Shown here: in pieces, positions 55,894-64,000 of the stretch
Numbering within the stretch: position 1 is the stretch's first letter
How the letters are laid out: each line of letters starts with the position of its first letter
DNA from: Bolinopsis microptera
Taxonomy: Eukaryota > Ctenophora > Tentaculata > Lobata > Bolinopsidae
Assembly: GCF_026151205.1 (NCBI RefSeq)
Contig: NC_087084.1
Location: 2,698,845 to 2,762,844, forward strand
DNA length: 64,000 nucleotides
Direction: 5' to 3'
Notes under the pieces: generated by a model
The model's input: only the letters and a program-made list of their open reading frames with translations
Databases searched by the model: none
Told to the model about the DNA's origin: nothing
Program-made: the position numbers and the translations under genes

Positions 55894-56195
55894 GTATTAA
55901 ATCACACCATGGAGCATTAAAGATGCTGTCAAAAGCTAAAAGAAACAATGCCGTCATTATTCTAAAAAACACCCCGGATATGCATAAAGCAATCAAGGCT
56001 TTATGTCGATACATTTTAAATGGAACTTTACGACTTGAGAAAAAACACGTAAAGAAACTAAAACCTCACCGAAAATTCATCAAGTCACTGGCTAAGGGTA
56101 CCAACAAATCTATAAATACCAAGGTACAAAAAGGCGGCTCAATATTTCAAACTATATTGAAGACGGTGCTGCCTCTTATCCCGGCAATATTATGA
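55872..56195 (+). CDS. Small basic protein, conserved in Polintons
   Basis: 107 residues. A helical, Lys/Arg-rich body (LKMLSKAKRNNAVIILKNT, ALCRYILNGTLRLEKKHV, KKLKPHRKFIKSLAK) is followed by VQKGG and a hydrophobic C-terminal helix (LKTVLPLIPAIL). I recognise this 'K-A-x(2)-R-x(4)-I-L...L-C-x-x-x-L-N-x-x-x-G-x-x-x-L...Q-K-G-G...L-P-x-I' pattern as a recurrent Polinton/adintovirus ORF next to ATPase and capsid genes; a DNA-condensing or membrane-active virion role has been supposed. Overlaps the ATPase gene by 22 bp and the next gene by 4 bp. Confidence 0.7.
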   Translation: MPKRIHMSIKSHHGALKMLSKAKRNNAVIILKNTPDMHKAIKALCRYILNGTLRLEKKHVKKLKPHRKFIKSLAKGTNKSINTKVQKGGSIFQTILKTVLPLIPAIL

Positions 56196-56467
56196 GATTT
56201 CTATTGGTTTCAGCAGATCAACCGTCTATCAGGAAAAGCATTGACGTCCCAGACCGACTTGTTCAGAAAGATAAGATTAATGTGAAAAAATCAAAGTCTA
56301 AAAAACGCACTGCTTCTAATGTAAAGAGATTAGGATCTAAAATTAAGAGAGTAGACTCTAAAATACAGACTACGGGCTCTATAAATAAACCAAATCAAAC
56401 CTCAAAACCTATTATTCGAAAAAATGGAGCAGTACATCACCGTGACAAGCGGAGACTCCCCGAGTAG
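56192..56467 (+). CDS. Small very basic protein, possible core protein
   Basis: 91 residues, about one third Lys/Arg (KKSKSKKRTASNVKRLGSKI), with Ser and Thr between. Composition fits a DNA-binding core protein or a scaffold; no family pattern. Start overlaps the previous stop (ATGA), and its end overlaps the penton-like gene by 44 bp. This dense packing of three frames supports real genes, but the protein could be a partial reading. Confidence 0.5.
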   Translation: MRFLLVSADQPSIRKSIDVPDRLVQKDKINVKKSKSKKRTASNVKRLGSKIKRVDSKIQTTGSINKPNQTSKPIIRKNGAVHHRDKRRLPE

Positions 56468-57203
56468 ATTTTCTTCAAGCTTCAATAGCGTAATCAATCT
56501 CACAGATGGATATGAAATTGCCGTCAAAAGCATATACCATGCGCCAATATTCAATGTAACAGAAAAAAATAACAGTTTTGCAGTCATCAAAGGTGGAAAA
56601 ATCTCACTTTTCGAAATTCCAAATGGCTTTTATGATAGATCATGCGAAATTTTAAGGGCCGCCTACAAAGTAATGAATCGAACTTTTGATGGCGATTATG
56701 ATGGAAAAAGATCAAATTTAAAGGATCCTCCAACTTTTGAGATCGATTTGAATGGTCGGAATATTTTGAAGTTGTCCCAGAGAACAGAAAATTTCTCATT
56801 TGATGAAAAATCTCCTCTCTTTGAAATCTTTGGGTGTTATAAAGATACAGCTGACAAGAATAAGATTGAAGTTGACGATTACCCACTGAAAACCACAGTC
56901 GTATGTGGTCTCCTTTATTCGAGCGTGGTGAAAGATTCCATAATCAATAATACATTTGCGAGATTGATGACCTGTATTCCGTTACGATCCAAAAAGGGGT
57001 ACAGCTTCCACGAATTTCAGAATCCAAGCTACAAGCCACTTTCCGTAAGTTCTTTCACAGACCTGAGTTTCATTATCACAGACCAAAATGGTGAGGACGT
57101 CAAATTTGACCATTCATCGGGATGCGGATCTGTTTGTGATTCAATTACGAATGTGGACTATCCCACTATCTTAAACTTACACATTAGAAAACCTCAATTC
57201 TAA
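56424..57203 (+). CDS. Penton-like minor capsid protein (single jelly roll)
   Basis: 259 residues. Opening YITVTSGDSPSRFSSSFNSV followed by DGYEIAVKSIYH is the usual start of the Polinton minor capsid ('V-x-S-x-x-S-x-x-x-F...x-N-x-x-x-x-F-x-x-x-L...x-L-x-G-x-x-x-V-A-L-x-x-I-x-Y-P'). IPNGFYDRSCEIL, then SSVVKDSIINN and SFHEFQNPSYKPLSVSSF, ending in EDVKFD and LNLHIRKPQF, complete it. It would form the capsid five-fold vertices. Position before the pVI-like and major capsid genes is typical. Confidence 0.85.
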   Translation: MEQYITVTSGDSPSRFSSSFNSVINLTDGYEIAVKSIYHAPIFNVTEKNNSFAVIKGGKISLFEIPNGFYDRSCEILRAAYKVMNRTFDGDYDGKRSNLKDPPTFEIDLNGRNILKLSQRTENFSFDEKSPLFEIFGCYKDTADKNKIEVDDYPLKTTVVCGLLYSSVVKDSIINNTFARLMTCIPLRSKKGYSFHEFQNPSYKPLSVSSFTDLSFIITDQNGEDVKFDHSSGCGSVCDSITNVDYPTILNLHIRKPQF

Positions 57204-57218
57204 TTGTTGATTCGTAGC

Positions 57219-57226
57219 TATATAAG
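57219..57226 (+). promoter_or_regulatory. TATA box TATATAAG before the pVI-like gene
   Basis: 55 bp before ATG 57274. Confidence 0.75.
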
Positions 57227-57273
57227 TAGGTGAACATTTCATTTGCAATTAATTATTGAACTGTCCTGACAGA

Positions 57274-57597
57274 ATGCGTCAAACTTATACACCAAACCGC
57301 TCATCGGAGCAAGCTTTCAAAAACGCTTTGAATAACGACTTGGGAGTCTATCATTTTAATAATCAGACCGGGTTCGGAATCGGCGGTTTTCTGAAAAAGA
57401 TGTTTAAACAAGTCGTGCCAATAGGTAAGTCACTTTTAAGAAGTGGCATCGAATTAGCCAAACCAGAGCTTCAAAAATTAGCAGTTAAGGGTATCGAAAA
57501 AGGAGCAAATTACGGAGTCAGGAAATTGGGAAATGCCATCTCCACAGATAAGATCAACAAAAACGCCAAAAAACCGAAATACGGGACGCTCTCCTAG
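57274..57597 (+). CDS. pVI-like minor virion protein
   Basis: 107 residues from ATG at 57274 (MRQTYTPNRSSEQ). After about 40 residues comes GFGIGG, a Gly-Gly site of the sort cut by adenain-type proteases, directly followed by an amphipathic helix (FLKKMFKQVVPIGKSLLRSG) and further helices with GIEKGANYGVRKLG. Adenovirus pVI, a protease-matured protein that breaks membranes on entry, has the same plan, and Polintons carry such a gene between penton and major capsid. The cleavage site does not match the strict adenovirus consensus, so processing is inferred. Kept by position and layout. Confidence 0.7.
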   Translation: MRQTYTPNRSSEQAFKNALNNDLGVYHFNNQTGFGIGGFLKKMFKQVVPIGKSLLRSGIELAKPELQKLAVKGIEKGANYGVRKLGNAISTDKINKNAKKPKYGTLS

Positions 57598-57599
57598 GC

Positions 57600-57607
57600 T
57601 ATATAAA
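57600..57607 (+). promoter_or_regulatory. TATA box TATATAAA before the major capsid gene
   Basis: 55 bp before ATG 57655, in a 57-bp intergenic space. The same spacing as for the pVI-like gene. Confidence 0.75.
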
Positions 57608-57654
57608 GCCAGTTGTAAGCTGGCTCTCATTCTTGACTCAACACTAACAGCACG

Positions 57655-58965
57655 ATGACCAAATATGTTAAATCTGTGGAGGCTCTGCCTTCAAATTTAC
57701 ACCTTTGGGAAACAATTCACACACAAACTGGAATTGTTGAAACAAAGACTATCGATATTTTTCCGACAACATCTATTGAAGCTTCTGACACTTTGACGTT
57801 TATAATTCCGGCAATGTCAAAAATGATGCTGCAAAATGTTCAAATTGTGAGTGAAATTCGTGTCTTGACGGCGGCCGACGCAAATCCTGCAGCAAATCAT
57901 CCGGTCAGTACTCTCCCGCACTTGGCAGCTGCATTATACAGGAATGTTGAAATTACTGCTGGATCCGCCTCCTTAGTTCAATCATTCGATAATGCTTATG
58001 CTATTTCGAAGTTCTGGGAAACCACTTTGAACACACGATCGGGTTGTCACCCTCATTTACACTCCAAAGAAGGATACTGGATCGATACTGTTAAAACTAA
58101 GGCTCATTCTGAAGACGTTGCTTTCTTCCCTGATGCAGATACAGCTGTTGTGAATGGTGGTGGACAAGATAGAGCTAAAAACATAGCTCTAGGTAAAAAG
58201 GTCTGCCTAGTTTCTGACCTCGATGCTAGCATATTCAAACAGGACAAGCTACTTCCGTCAGAATTGGAGATGCAAGTGACACTAACCAAAAATTATTCAG
58301 AGTTCATTCTCCTATCTCCCGACAATCATACAGACAAAGTGAAGTTCGATAAAATAATGTTACGCTGCACGTTTCAGAGACCACAGGACGCTGTCTTAAA
58401 CATAATTGAACAGAGGCTGAAAAAAGAAAATGCCATTTATCATACCGACAAGAGCGTTTTGAGTTTTCATTCTATTCCAGAAGGAGCAGCGGATCTGACT
58501 GTATCATCGATATTTGGCTCAACACTACCACACTCTTTTTTAATTGGTGTCCAGGATCGTGCGAGTTTTGGGAAAACTCGCTCCAAAAACGCATTCTCAT
58601 TACATCCCCTAAAGTCACTGCAGGTATACGTTAATGGGCGTGAACATTTTCCACGTAACGTTGAACGTATAGGAAACGACGACTACACATACATGTGGGA
58701 CGCTTTTCTCAATCAATCCGGATATATTAATAGCGGTGATAATCTTCTACAGCATTATTATGGAGCGTATCCAGCCCAATTCATTGATTTGAGTCAAGAC
58801 GCTAGTGGCGGGAATCAGAAAGCCCTGAATTTACAAAGAAGCGGAACTGTGCGACTCCAGCTAGAGTTCCCAGAAGCCGCTCCAGCAGGGAGGGTTTTGA
58901 TGGTTTTAGCCTGGTATGATGAAATTATAGAGGTGACAAACGATCGTCAGGTAATCGTGATATAA
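57655..58965 (+). CDS. Major capsid protein (double jelly roll)
   Basis: 436 residues. Strand-rich sequence with TLTFIIPAMSKMMLQ early, a long middle region with LELQVTL-like ELEMQVTLTKNYSEFILL, and the second roll with LPHSFLIGVQDRASF, NAFSLHPLKSLQVYVNGREH, FPRNVER and near the end TVRLQLEFPEAAPAGRVLMV. 'L-P-x-x-F-x-I-G...N-x-F-x-F-x-x-L-x-x-L-x-V-x-V-N-G-x-x-x-P' is the hallmark of Polinton major capsids, which trimerise into pseudo-hexagonal capsomers. Open throughout, and length is typical. Confidence 0.9.
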   Translation: MTKYVKSVEALPSNLHLWETIHTQTGIVETKTIDIFPTTSIEASDTLTFIIPAMSKMMLQNVQIVSEIRVLTAADANPAANHPVSTLPHLAAALYRNVEITAGSASLVQSFDNAYAISKFWETTLNTRSGCHPHLHSKEGYWIDTVKTKAHSEDVAFFPDADTAVVNGGGQDRAKNIALGKKVCLVSDLDASIFKQDKLLPSELEMQVTLTKNYSEFILLSPDNHTDKVKFDKIMLRCTFQRPQDAVLNIIEQRLKKENAIYHTDKSVLSFHSIPEGAADLTVSSIFGSTLPHSFLIGVQDRASFGKTRSKNAFSLHPLKSLQVYVNGREHFPRNVERIGNDDYTYMWDAFLNQSGYINSGDNLLQHYYGAYPAQFIDLSQDASGGNQKALNLQRSGTVRLQLEFPEAAPAGRVLMVLAWYDEIIEVTNDRQVIVI

Positions 58966-58979
58966 GCCTCCATTTATGG

Positions 58980-58987
58980 TATATAAG
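58980..58987 (+). promoter_or_regulatory. TATA box TATATAAG before the protease gene
   Basis: 39 bp before ATG 59019; a second 'gatataag' lies at about 58959. Confidence 0.7.
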
Positions 58988-59018
58988 CAATGAATCTGTC
59001 ATTGATGTAACTTACCAT

Positions 59019-59465
59019 ATGGATACGCTAGAGATTGACAAAACATTAGCTGACGTCAGTCATTTTCGGGGCGCTTTTGCGTACGACATTTTACCACCAA
59101 AACTTGATGAAGATTTTAGTTTGGTGGTTAATACTGGTAATTCGTCGTCACCTGGTGACCACTGGCTGGTGTTACAGCGCAAACACGGGAGGATTTACTT
59201 TATCGACAGTTATGGGCGAAATTACAACGACGCTACTTTTGAAGCTAATTTTACCATAGCAATAAAAAGTTACATCGGGGATGAGACTATCTCACGTAAC
59301 AGAAAGTGGTTGCAGCGTTTAACTTCAAACGCTTGCGGTGCTTATTGTGTTTATTTCATTAGAGAGCTGAGCAAGCGTAGTTTTAAATCCTGTCTGTCTG
59401 TATTTAGTGTACATTTAGCGGAAAATGATAAGCTTGTTTCAAATTATTTAGACGAAATTCGGTGA
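59019..59465 (+). CDS. Adenain-type cysteine protease (C5 family-like)
   Basis: 148 residues. Catalytic residues visible: H48 in PGDHWLVL, D63 in YFIDSYG, Q99 and C106 in WLQRLTSNACGAYCVYF. The Gln-to-Cys distance of seven equals that of adenain (Q115, C122). The family matures virion proteins during assembly. Also typical of the wider Ulp1-like clan, but neighbourhood and length fit the Polinton protease. All four catalytic positions are intact. Confidence 0.93.
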   Translation: MDTLEIDKTLADVSHFRGAFAYDILPPKLDEDFSLVVNTGNSSSPGDHWLVLQRKHGRIYFIDSYGRNYNDATFEANFTIAIKSYIGDETISRNRKWLQRLTSNACGAYCVYFIRELSKRSFKSCLSVFSVHLAENDKLVSNYLDEIR

Positions 59466-60127
59466 CGTTGAATCTTGAAAAGCATTTCTTTCAGTGTCAA
59501 TTAGTATGTAGAATAGTTGAATTATTTGAAAATCTATACGAGTCTTTTATTGCAAAACAAAAAACAAATGAGTTCAAAACAATCTACATCAAAATTATCA
59601 TAATAACAAAAAATTCTGAGATATGTTGTACTCATACCGTCAGCTAAAACTAATCCGAGTCACATAAATTAAATTACTGGTGGACACCGATCCATGTAAC
59701 CCTTATCAAGATGCTTTTTGTACTGTTCACCTTGTAAGATCTGTAAACTGAGAGACCTAGAGTTGAACAGTGTGATTATTGCTCGTCTAGTGTCTACAAT
59801 GTACAGCACTAGCTGCAGGTCCACTAATAACTGGCAAAGTAAGTTTACACTATGAATATAATATCACATAGCTTTTTACCGCTGCTACGTGTATTCTCGT
59901 GGTAATGTAACTTGTAGTTGATATTTTGAAGTTTAGAGCACACTATTTTTAATAGCTGAGTGTACTCGGTTTGCTGACGCCAGGTGTCTTTCTAACGTTC
60001 CTCAATCTTGACCAATAATCGGATGAGATAGTTTAGCAGGCCCCTCCCTGAGGGAGTGGCCTCACTTTCCAGATCTAAACATTCATTTAAATAAAATGAC
60101 GTCAGAGCCTTTGAAAAGTGGAGCAGA
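59466..60127. other. Spacer between protease and polymerase genes
   Basis: No gene recognised; the 59462-59647 frame lacks any pattern. From about 60040 to 60115 lies a diverged copy of the early-promoter box ('gagtggcctcactttccagatctaaacatt'). Confidence 0.5.
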
Positions 60128-60236
60128 CCACTCCCTCACTTTACAGATCTAAACATTTAGACTTGTTAAATAAAATATAGCGAGTTTATTGTGTGCAGCA
60201 GATGTGCTGTGTATATAATAGACAATAGTGCGACAT
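60128..60236 (+). promoter_or_regulatory. Early-type promoter, right copy, before the polymerase gene
   Basis: 109 bp identical, as read, to 37022-37130, including TATATAAT near 60213. The first ATG of the polymerase (60369) is about 155 bp downstream. Confidence 0.7.
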
Positions 60237-60368
60237 AGCTTTATAAATTCAAGATCGTTCGGAGCTCTGCATTGTGCTATAGCTTTTTGTTAAACTGCTG
60301 ACTCTCATCTGTTGGACACTATTCCCGTTTAACTCCTCGTCAATCTTCTACATTACAATCAAGTAATC

Positions 60369-62112
60369 ATGAACCCATCTGTAAGTGAGATTCTACTTTA
60401 GACATATTTTTCTTTATTTTTGTGTGGGTTGATTTTGTGTGACATCTAAAGACGTATATATAAATTCGCAGTGTTGCTTGAGGTATAGGCGACTAAAAAT
60501 CTTTTTGATGAAGCCTACACAGTGTTGAAGTTTCTATCTATTTTCCAGGACAGGTCCAGCTCCCGGTTCAGTAAGAGACATCGTGAAACTTGCCCTAAAT
60601 GTGGGGCGGCTATAACCATTACTTGCTCGTCGGCCTTGGAGGCTCATCAAGCGTCCCAAAGCTGCCAAATAGTCAACTGTAACATCTGTCATATGTCATA
60701 CCCTTTCCTAAATCATATCGAACACGGAACAACTCATGCGAGGGAATCTCGCCACATCGGTGCTGCTTGGGGATCGACGGCTGAAGACTCATTTGTAGTG
60801 CCAGATTTTGTGATCGAGGAGGATTATCGGGAGCTGTATGTGCGTCATGAGAAATACATAAAACCGTCTAGGTCGATGAAGGCTCTGAGTGCGGCAACTG
60901 ACTGCCGCAGATCTCATTAACGGCCCCCGCTTCTCCGCCTTGGATGAGCTTTCAGATAACTGCTACGAGGTAATTTTAATTTGTCTTACCGTAATTATTG
61001 TTGCCTACATTTACTGTGATCTGCAGTTTGAATCCTCATGGTTGATTTCATCGATTTCATATGAATGTAGTCCTAATAGTGTCTTCTATAGGTAACATCG
61101 AGAAAGAAGAGTATACGTCACAATCTTCCTATCCAGATTGGTTTTTTCGTTTACTCCTATGCAAAGTTAAGAATGCTCTCTTTTTACTTTGATGTGCTCG
61201 TGAGTTACATCCCTCGACCGTACTTCTCTCTTTGTGAGATGGATACGGGTAAGTTCAAATAATCTATAATCTAATCGATACATTCCGTACAAAACGATCA
61301 AAACTGTGACATTGGCTAAAACCTGAAATACGGTCTTCTGTTCATTTTGTGCGCTGACGCAAAATTATTTTTTGTAGTATTCTTCGCGCTAAAGTCGTGT
61401 AATGCGCGCGCGCGCGCGCACGCACGTTCCATTTTGCTGTAAATACAATAAATTCTTCGTACTGATCGTTTTCGAATTTTCAGACTCGCTGTACATGGCA
61501 CTTGCAGCTGACACGCTGGATGAGCTCATAAAACCTGAGCTCAGGCAAGATTGGGCTCAGATAAAGTTGCAGTGGTTTCCTCGTACAGATACCGAAGAAC
61601 ACGCGGCTTACGATAGGAGGACGCCAGGTGAGTGGTCTGCTGTGTTGTTTAACTTTATTATTATTTTGACAAGTTTAATGTCACTTTGATTTTATCTTGA
61701 AAGTTTCGCGAGGGTTATTCATTATTGTATACAAAATGTATCTCAATATTCTCTGCGGTTGGTGTCGCGTCGGTAGTATAATTGTCGTTTACTTTCAGGG
61801 TTATTCAAAGTAGAGTGGAGCGGAGGTGGCTTTGTTGGACTTTCGGCTAAAACCTATTTCTGTTTCGAACCTGATGCCAAACAGAAAGAGAAGTGTTCGA
61901 CAAAAGGCATCAACAAGGCAGCTCAGGTCACTATAGAGCATTTCCGTTCAGTTCTGCAAACGAAGCAAAGTGTCAGCTCAACAAACAGAGGCTTCATAGT
62001 CAAGAACAACACCATGTTGAGCTATCGAATGGAAAGAAAGGGCTTGAGCTACTTTTACTGTAAAAGGAAGATACTTGATGACGGCATCAGTACCACTTTT
62101 TTAGACATTTGA
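60369..62112 (+). pseudogene. Protein-primed DNA polymerase B, internally deleted and frameshifted
   Basis: Exons: 60369-60380, 60549-60969, 61092-61248, 61484-61627, 61799-62112, all with GT-AG introns, about 350 codons against over 1,000 in complete Polinton polymerases. The N-terminal part has Cys/His pairs (CPKCG, CNIC, HMSYPFLNHIEHG). Around 60880-60895 the reading shifts frame and jumps to ADLINGPRFSALDEL..DNCYE, which in relatives lies after motif B. From there the C-terminal third is orderly: LPIQIGFFVYSYAKLRML, motif C MDTDSLYM (its Asp codon split by an intron), KPEL, YDRRTPG, LFKVEW, GFVGLSAKTYFCF, STKGINK, FYCKRKIL. The 3'-5' exonuclease, TPR regions and motifs A and B are absent. 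Read as a deletion derivative without polymerase activity. Confidence 0.85.
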
Positions 62113-62126
62113 TGTATCTCACATCG

Positions 62127-62600
62127 GTTTTGTGTACAGTATATGTAAATTTGTAATTGGAAGCTGTAGTTTCATTCTATTTTTGTCTTTGTGTAAAACT
62201 GATGTTTACATCCTTTGATATTTTACGCTGATTGGTCTTAACCTTGATCACGTGACTCGATAGAAACCCTACTCCATATTAGAAGGCAATGTTCCCTTGT
62301 TATACCATAAATGGTAATCTGTAGTTCGACCACCTGTGGTCGACTACCTGTGATCACGTGACAACGCCAACTAGCCAACCAGATTCACAAAAACGAATAT
62401 AAATCACGTGACACTGCCTTAATGACCAATCAGAGGCTCTCTTTTACACCACGTGACAACTGTGCAGAATAGATATTTTTGCAGCAATATAAATCACGTG
62501 ACACTGCCTTAATGACCAATCAGAGGCTCTCTTTTACACCACGTGACAACTGTGCAGAATAGATATTTTTTGCAGCCAAATCAGCACATACATTACTACT
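62127..62600 (-). repeat. Outer Polinton right terminal inverted repeat
   Basis: 474 bp, the inverse of the left repeat but with one of the two internal copies cut down to about 98 bp (joined at 'gcagcaatataaatcacgtg' near 62481). It starts 14 bp after the polymerase stop codon. Confidence 0.95.
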
Positions 62601-62606
62601 TACATA
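62601..62606. repeat. Target-site duplication TACATA, right copy
   Basis: Pairs with 36293-36298. Confidence 0.95.
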
Positions 62607-63569
62607 ATTGTTATCCATAAAACATGATTCATATAAAACGTAAACATGCATAACACAATTGAAAATACAAAATATGGCAAAATGATAGGCTAAGCGTTAA
62701 TTAGTTTCGCGTCTCTATCCGGCCATATGCGCTTTTTTCAAACATGAACTTTTTGAAAGGAACACAGCATTAAAAAATAACGAGCTAAATAAGGCTGAGC
62801 CAAGTTTGCCAATTTTTTGTTTCTCAGCTAGCTCTTCGTGTAAAAAAAGCTTTTAAAATTGCCGCGTTTAATTGGGTCGGCGTGCCAAAAATTTTTCCAT
62901 GTTTACTTGCTGCTCATGCTAAAAGCCAATGAATGACATTTTATTAAGCTAACTATATCAAATATGATTTTAATATTACATAAATAATTAACAACATTTA
63001 TAGTTATTGTGCAATTGAAAAATTACAGTGCAGTATGCGATCATTTTTATAATTTGATTGTTTATGTTTATAATCATTACCTTCCTGTTTACATGTTTTA
63101 AATGTTAAAACTTGCATATTTTGTATTTATTATATTATATTATAGCGAAATAAAAAGCTGGGACTATTAAATAAATAATAAAATCACAAATGACCATTCT
63201 TTGTTCTTACAACAATTAAAATCGAATAGCAGAAAAATTGATGGTTGAAACATTCAAGGTTATTTCTTGTGTAATATTTATTTGGGGAACTAATTGAATA
63301 AAGTTTCATCATGGCACAATAATCATAAATCGTTTAAGCCGCGCGATACTGCGTTATGTTCAGCGCGGTCATACTCACGCGTTTGACAAGGAAAAGTGAA
63401 ATCGAGCGCTAGCAACGCAAGCTGCGACTGCTCGCATCACGCATGAAGTATTATTGTTGGAATGTTGTACTATTGGATTACTTTTCATGTCATTAGTTTG
63501 GAAGGAGCTGCCCGCACTATATCTCCATACGTCCGGGCCACTCTATCACAAATATGATCTTAACAAACA
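62607..63569. other. Right flank of the Polinton, no gene seen
   Basis: AT-rich host sequence with a GC-richer patch at about 63337-63430. The same region would be continuous with 36292 in a chromosome without the element. Confidence 0.45.
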
Positions 63570-63839
63570 ATGTTCTTGCCGATAGTTTTCCTTTTGATCA
63601 ATAACCGCTATTTTGTCGAGTCCTACAGTGATTCTTGCACCACCGTTCGTCAGCAGTATTCTACTATGGATATTGGAAACTCAAATGATGTCCCATACTC
63701 TCTTCAACCAGGTTACATTCGTCTCCTCGATTTAATTGATGTCTGCTTTGTCGTTGCTTTTTTTCCTGTGTTATTTTATTTAATGCCGACAAATTATTCG
63801 AGATGGCCCAAAAGTCTGTATCCAACTTTCGGAGAATAG
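63570..63839 (+). CDS. Possible small membrane protein
   Basis: 89 codons from an ATG at 63570. A hydrophobic start (FLPIVFLLI) may be a signal sequence, and IRLLDLIDVCFVVAFFPVLFYLMP is a transmembrane-helix-like segment. No family recognised, no splice context seen. Could be one exon of a larger gene or a chance frame. Confidence 0.3.
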   Translation: MFLPIVFLLINNRYFVESYSDSCTTVRQQYSTMDIGNSNDVPYSLQPGYIRLLDLIDVCFVVAFFPVLFYLMPTNYSRWPKSLYPTFGE

Positions 63840-64000
63840 TTCTCAGAAATTATGCGTGAAAATGAGATGCAGTTCCGTCGAAAATAAACCCTTGTTCAGT
63901 TTAATATGCCGATAGTAATATTTCTCCACAAATCAGTCAACACCGTCAATTCACAGGTGGAATTTGTAGCGTGACTAAAGGATGTTGCTCTGCCGATATG

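Larger units (their letters stand above)
36299..62600 (+). mobile_element. Polinton/Maverick (adintovirus-like) element, 26.3 kb, with a nested second element
   Basis: Defined by AG...CT ends, terminal inverted repeats (36299-37009 and 62127-62600), and the TACATA duplication. All recognised genes are on the plus strand. Hallmark genes present: retrovirus-type integrase, FtsK/HerA-type packaging ATPase, adenain-like protease, double jelly-roll major capsid, penton-like protein and a B-family DNA polymerase. The polymerase is internally deleted. Removing the nested element and one CATCAG leaves 14,850 bp, short for a full Polinton by roughly the missing polymerase part. The structural genes are all open, so the copy looks recent, yet it could not replicate its own DNA without help from another copy. 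Confidence 0.97.

Noticed and set aside
61402-61424. (CG)n run as a special Z-DNA control site (similar at 49837-49850)
   Set aside because: Alternating CG runs are present, but nothing links them to a function; the first lies in a polymerase intron.
60369-62112. Intact polymerase B with the missing core supplied by a long intron or another frame
   Set aside because: There is no room: introns are 120-235 bp and none encodes motif A or B in any frame I could read; no polymerase core was recognised elsewhere in the element.
63570-63839. Part of the Polinton
   Set aside because: It lies beyond the right terminal repeat and target duplication, so it belongs to host flank if real.

Overview
The window comes from an AT-rich, intron-bearing animal nuclear genome. 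It holds a proteasome ATPase gene with 11 exons, a Rab gene with 7, and a seven-membrane-helix protein with one helix per coding exon. I cannot name the species. The transposon load (LINE, hAT-type MITEs, Polinton) and the chemoreceptor-like gene suggest an invertebrate, but nothing decides it.

Host part, 1-36.3 kb: the 3' end of a carbohydrate sulfotransferase gene (+), decayed LINE pieces and fold-back repeats, a complete PSMC3/Rpt5 gene (+, 9.0-20.9 kb), a reconstructed seven-helix membrane protein (-, 22.8-28.2 kb) and a complete Rab22/Rab31-like GTPase (-, 30.9-33.7 kb). PSMC3 intron 5 contains a TA-flanked DNA transposon, itself interrupted by a nearly 7 kb non-LTR retrotransposon whose two ORFs are open.

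The core of the window, 36,299-62,600, is a Polinton/Maverick virus-like transposon. It has AG...CT ends, terminal inverted repeats and a perfect 6-bp target duplication (TACATA). It encodes a retrovirus-type integrase, packaging ATPase, adenain-type protease, major capsid protein, penton-like minor capsid, a pVI-like protein, small basic proteins, two proteins with putative paired OB folds, a second penton-like protein, a signal-peptide/transmembrane glycoprotein, a small helical protein with weak Bcl-2-like features, and several unassigned proteins. Most genes have a TATA box 39-59 bp before the start codon. The DNA polymerase B gene is broken: it keeps its first exons and its last third, including motif C, but lacks the exonuclease and most of the palm.

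Inside the Polinton lies a second element, 38,185-49,630, also with AG...CT ends and a 6-bp duplication (CATCAG). It has two nearly identical inverted arms of about 3.5 kb and a centre with one C2H2 zinc-finger gene, and no recognisable integrase, polymerase or capsid gene. It shares the first seven bases with the outer element, an 8-bp box at the same distance from the end, and the same CACGTG plus CCAAT-box style of terminus. I read it as a non-autonomous element that parasitises Polinton integrase, a Polinton satellite. This is the most interesting structure in the window. The flank after 62.6 kb holds one doubtful small ORF.
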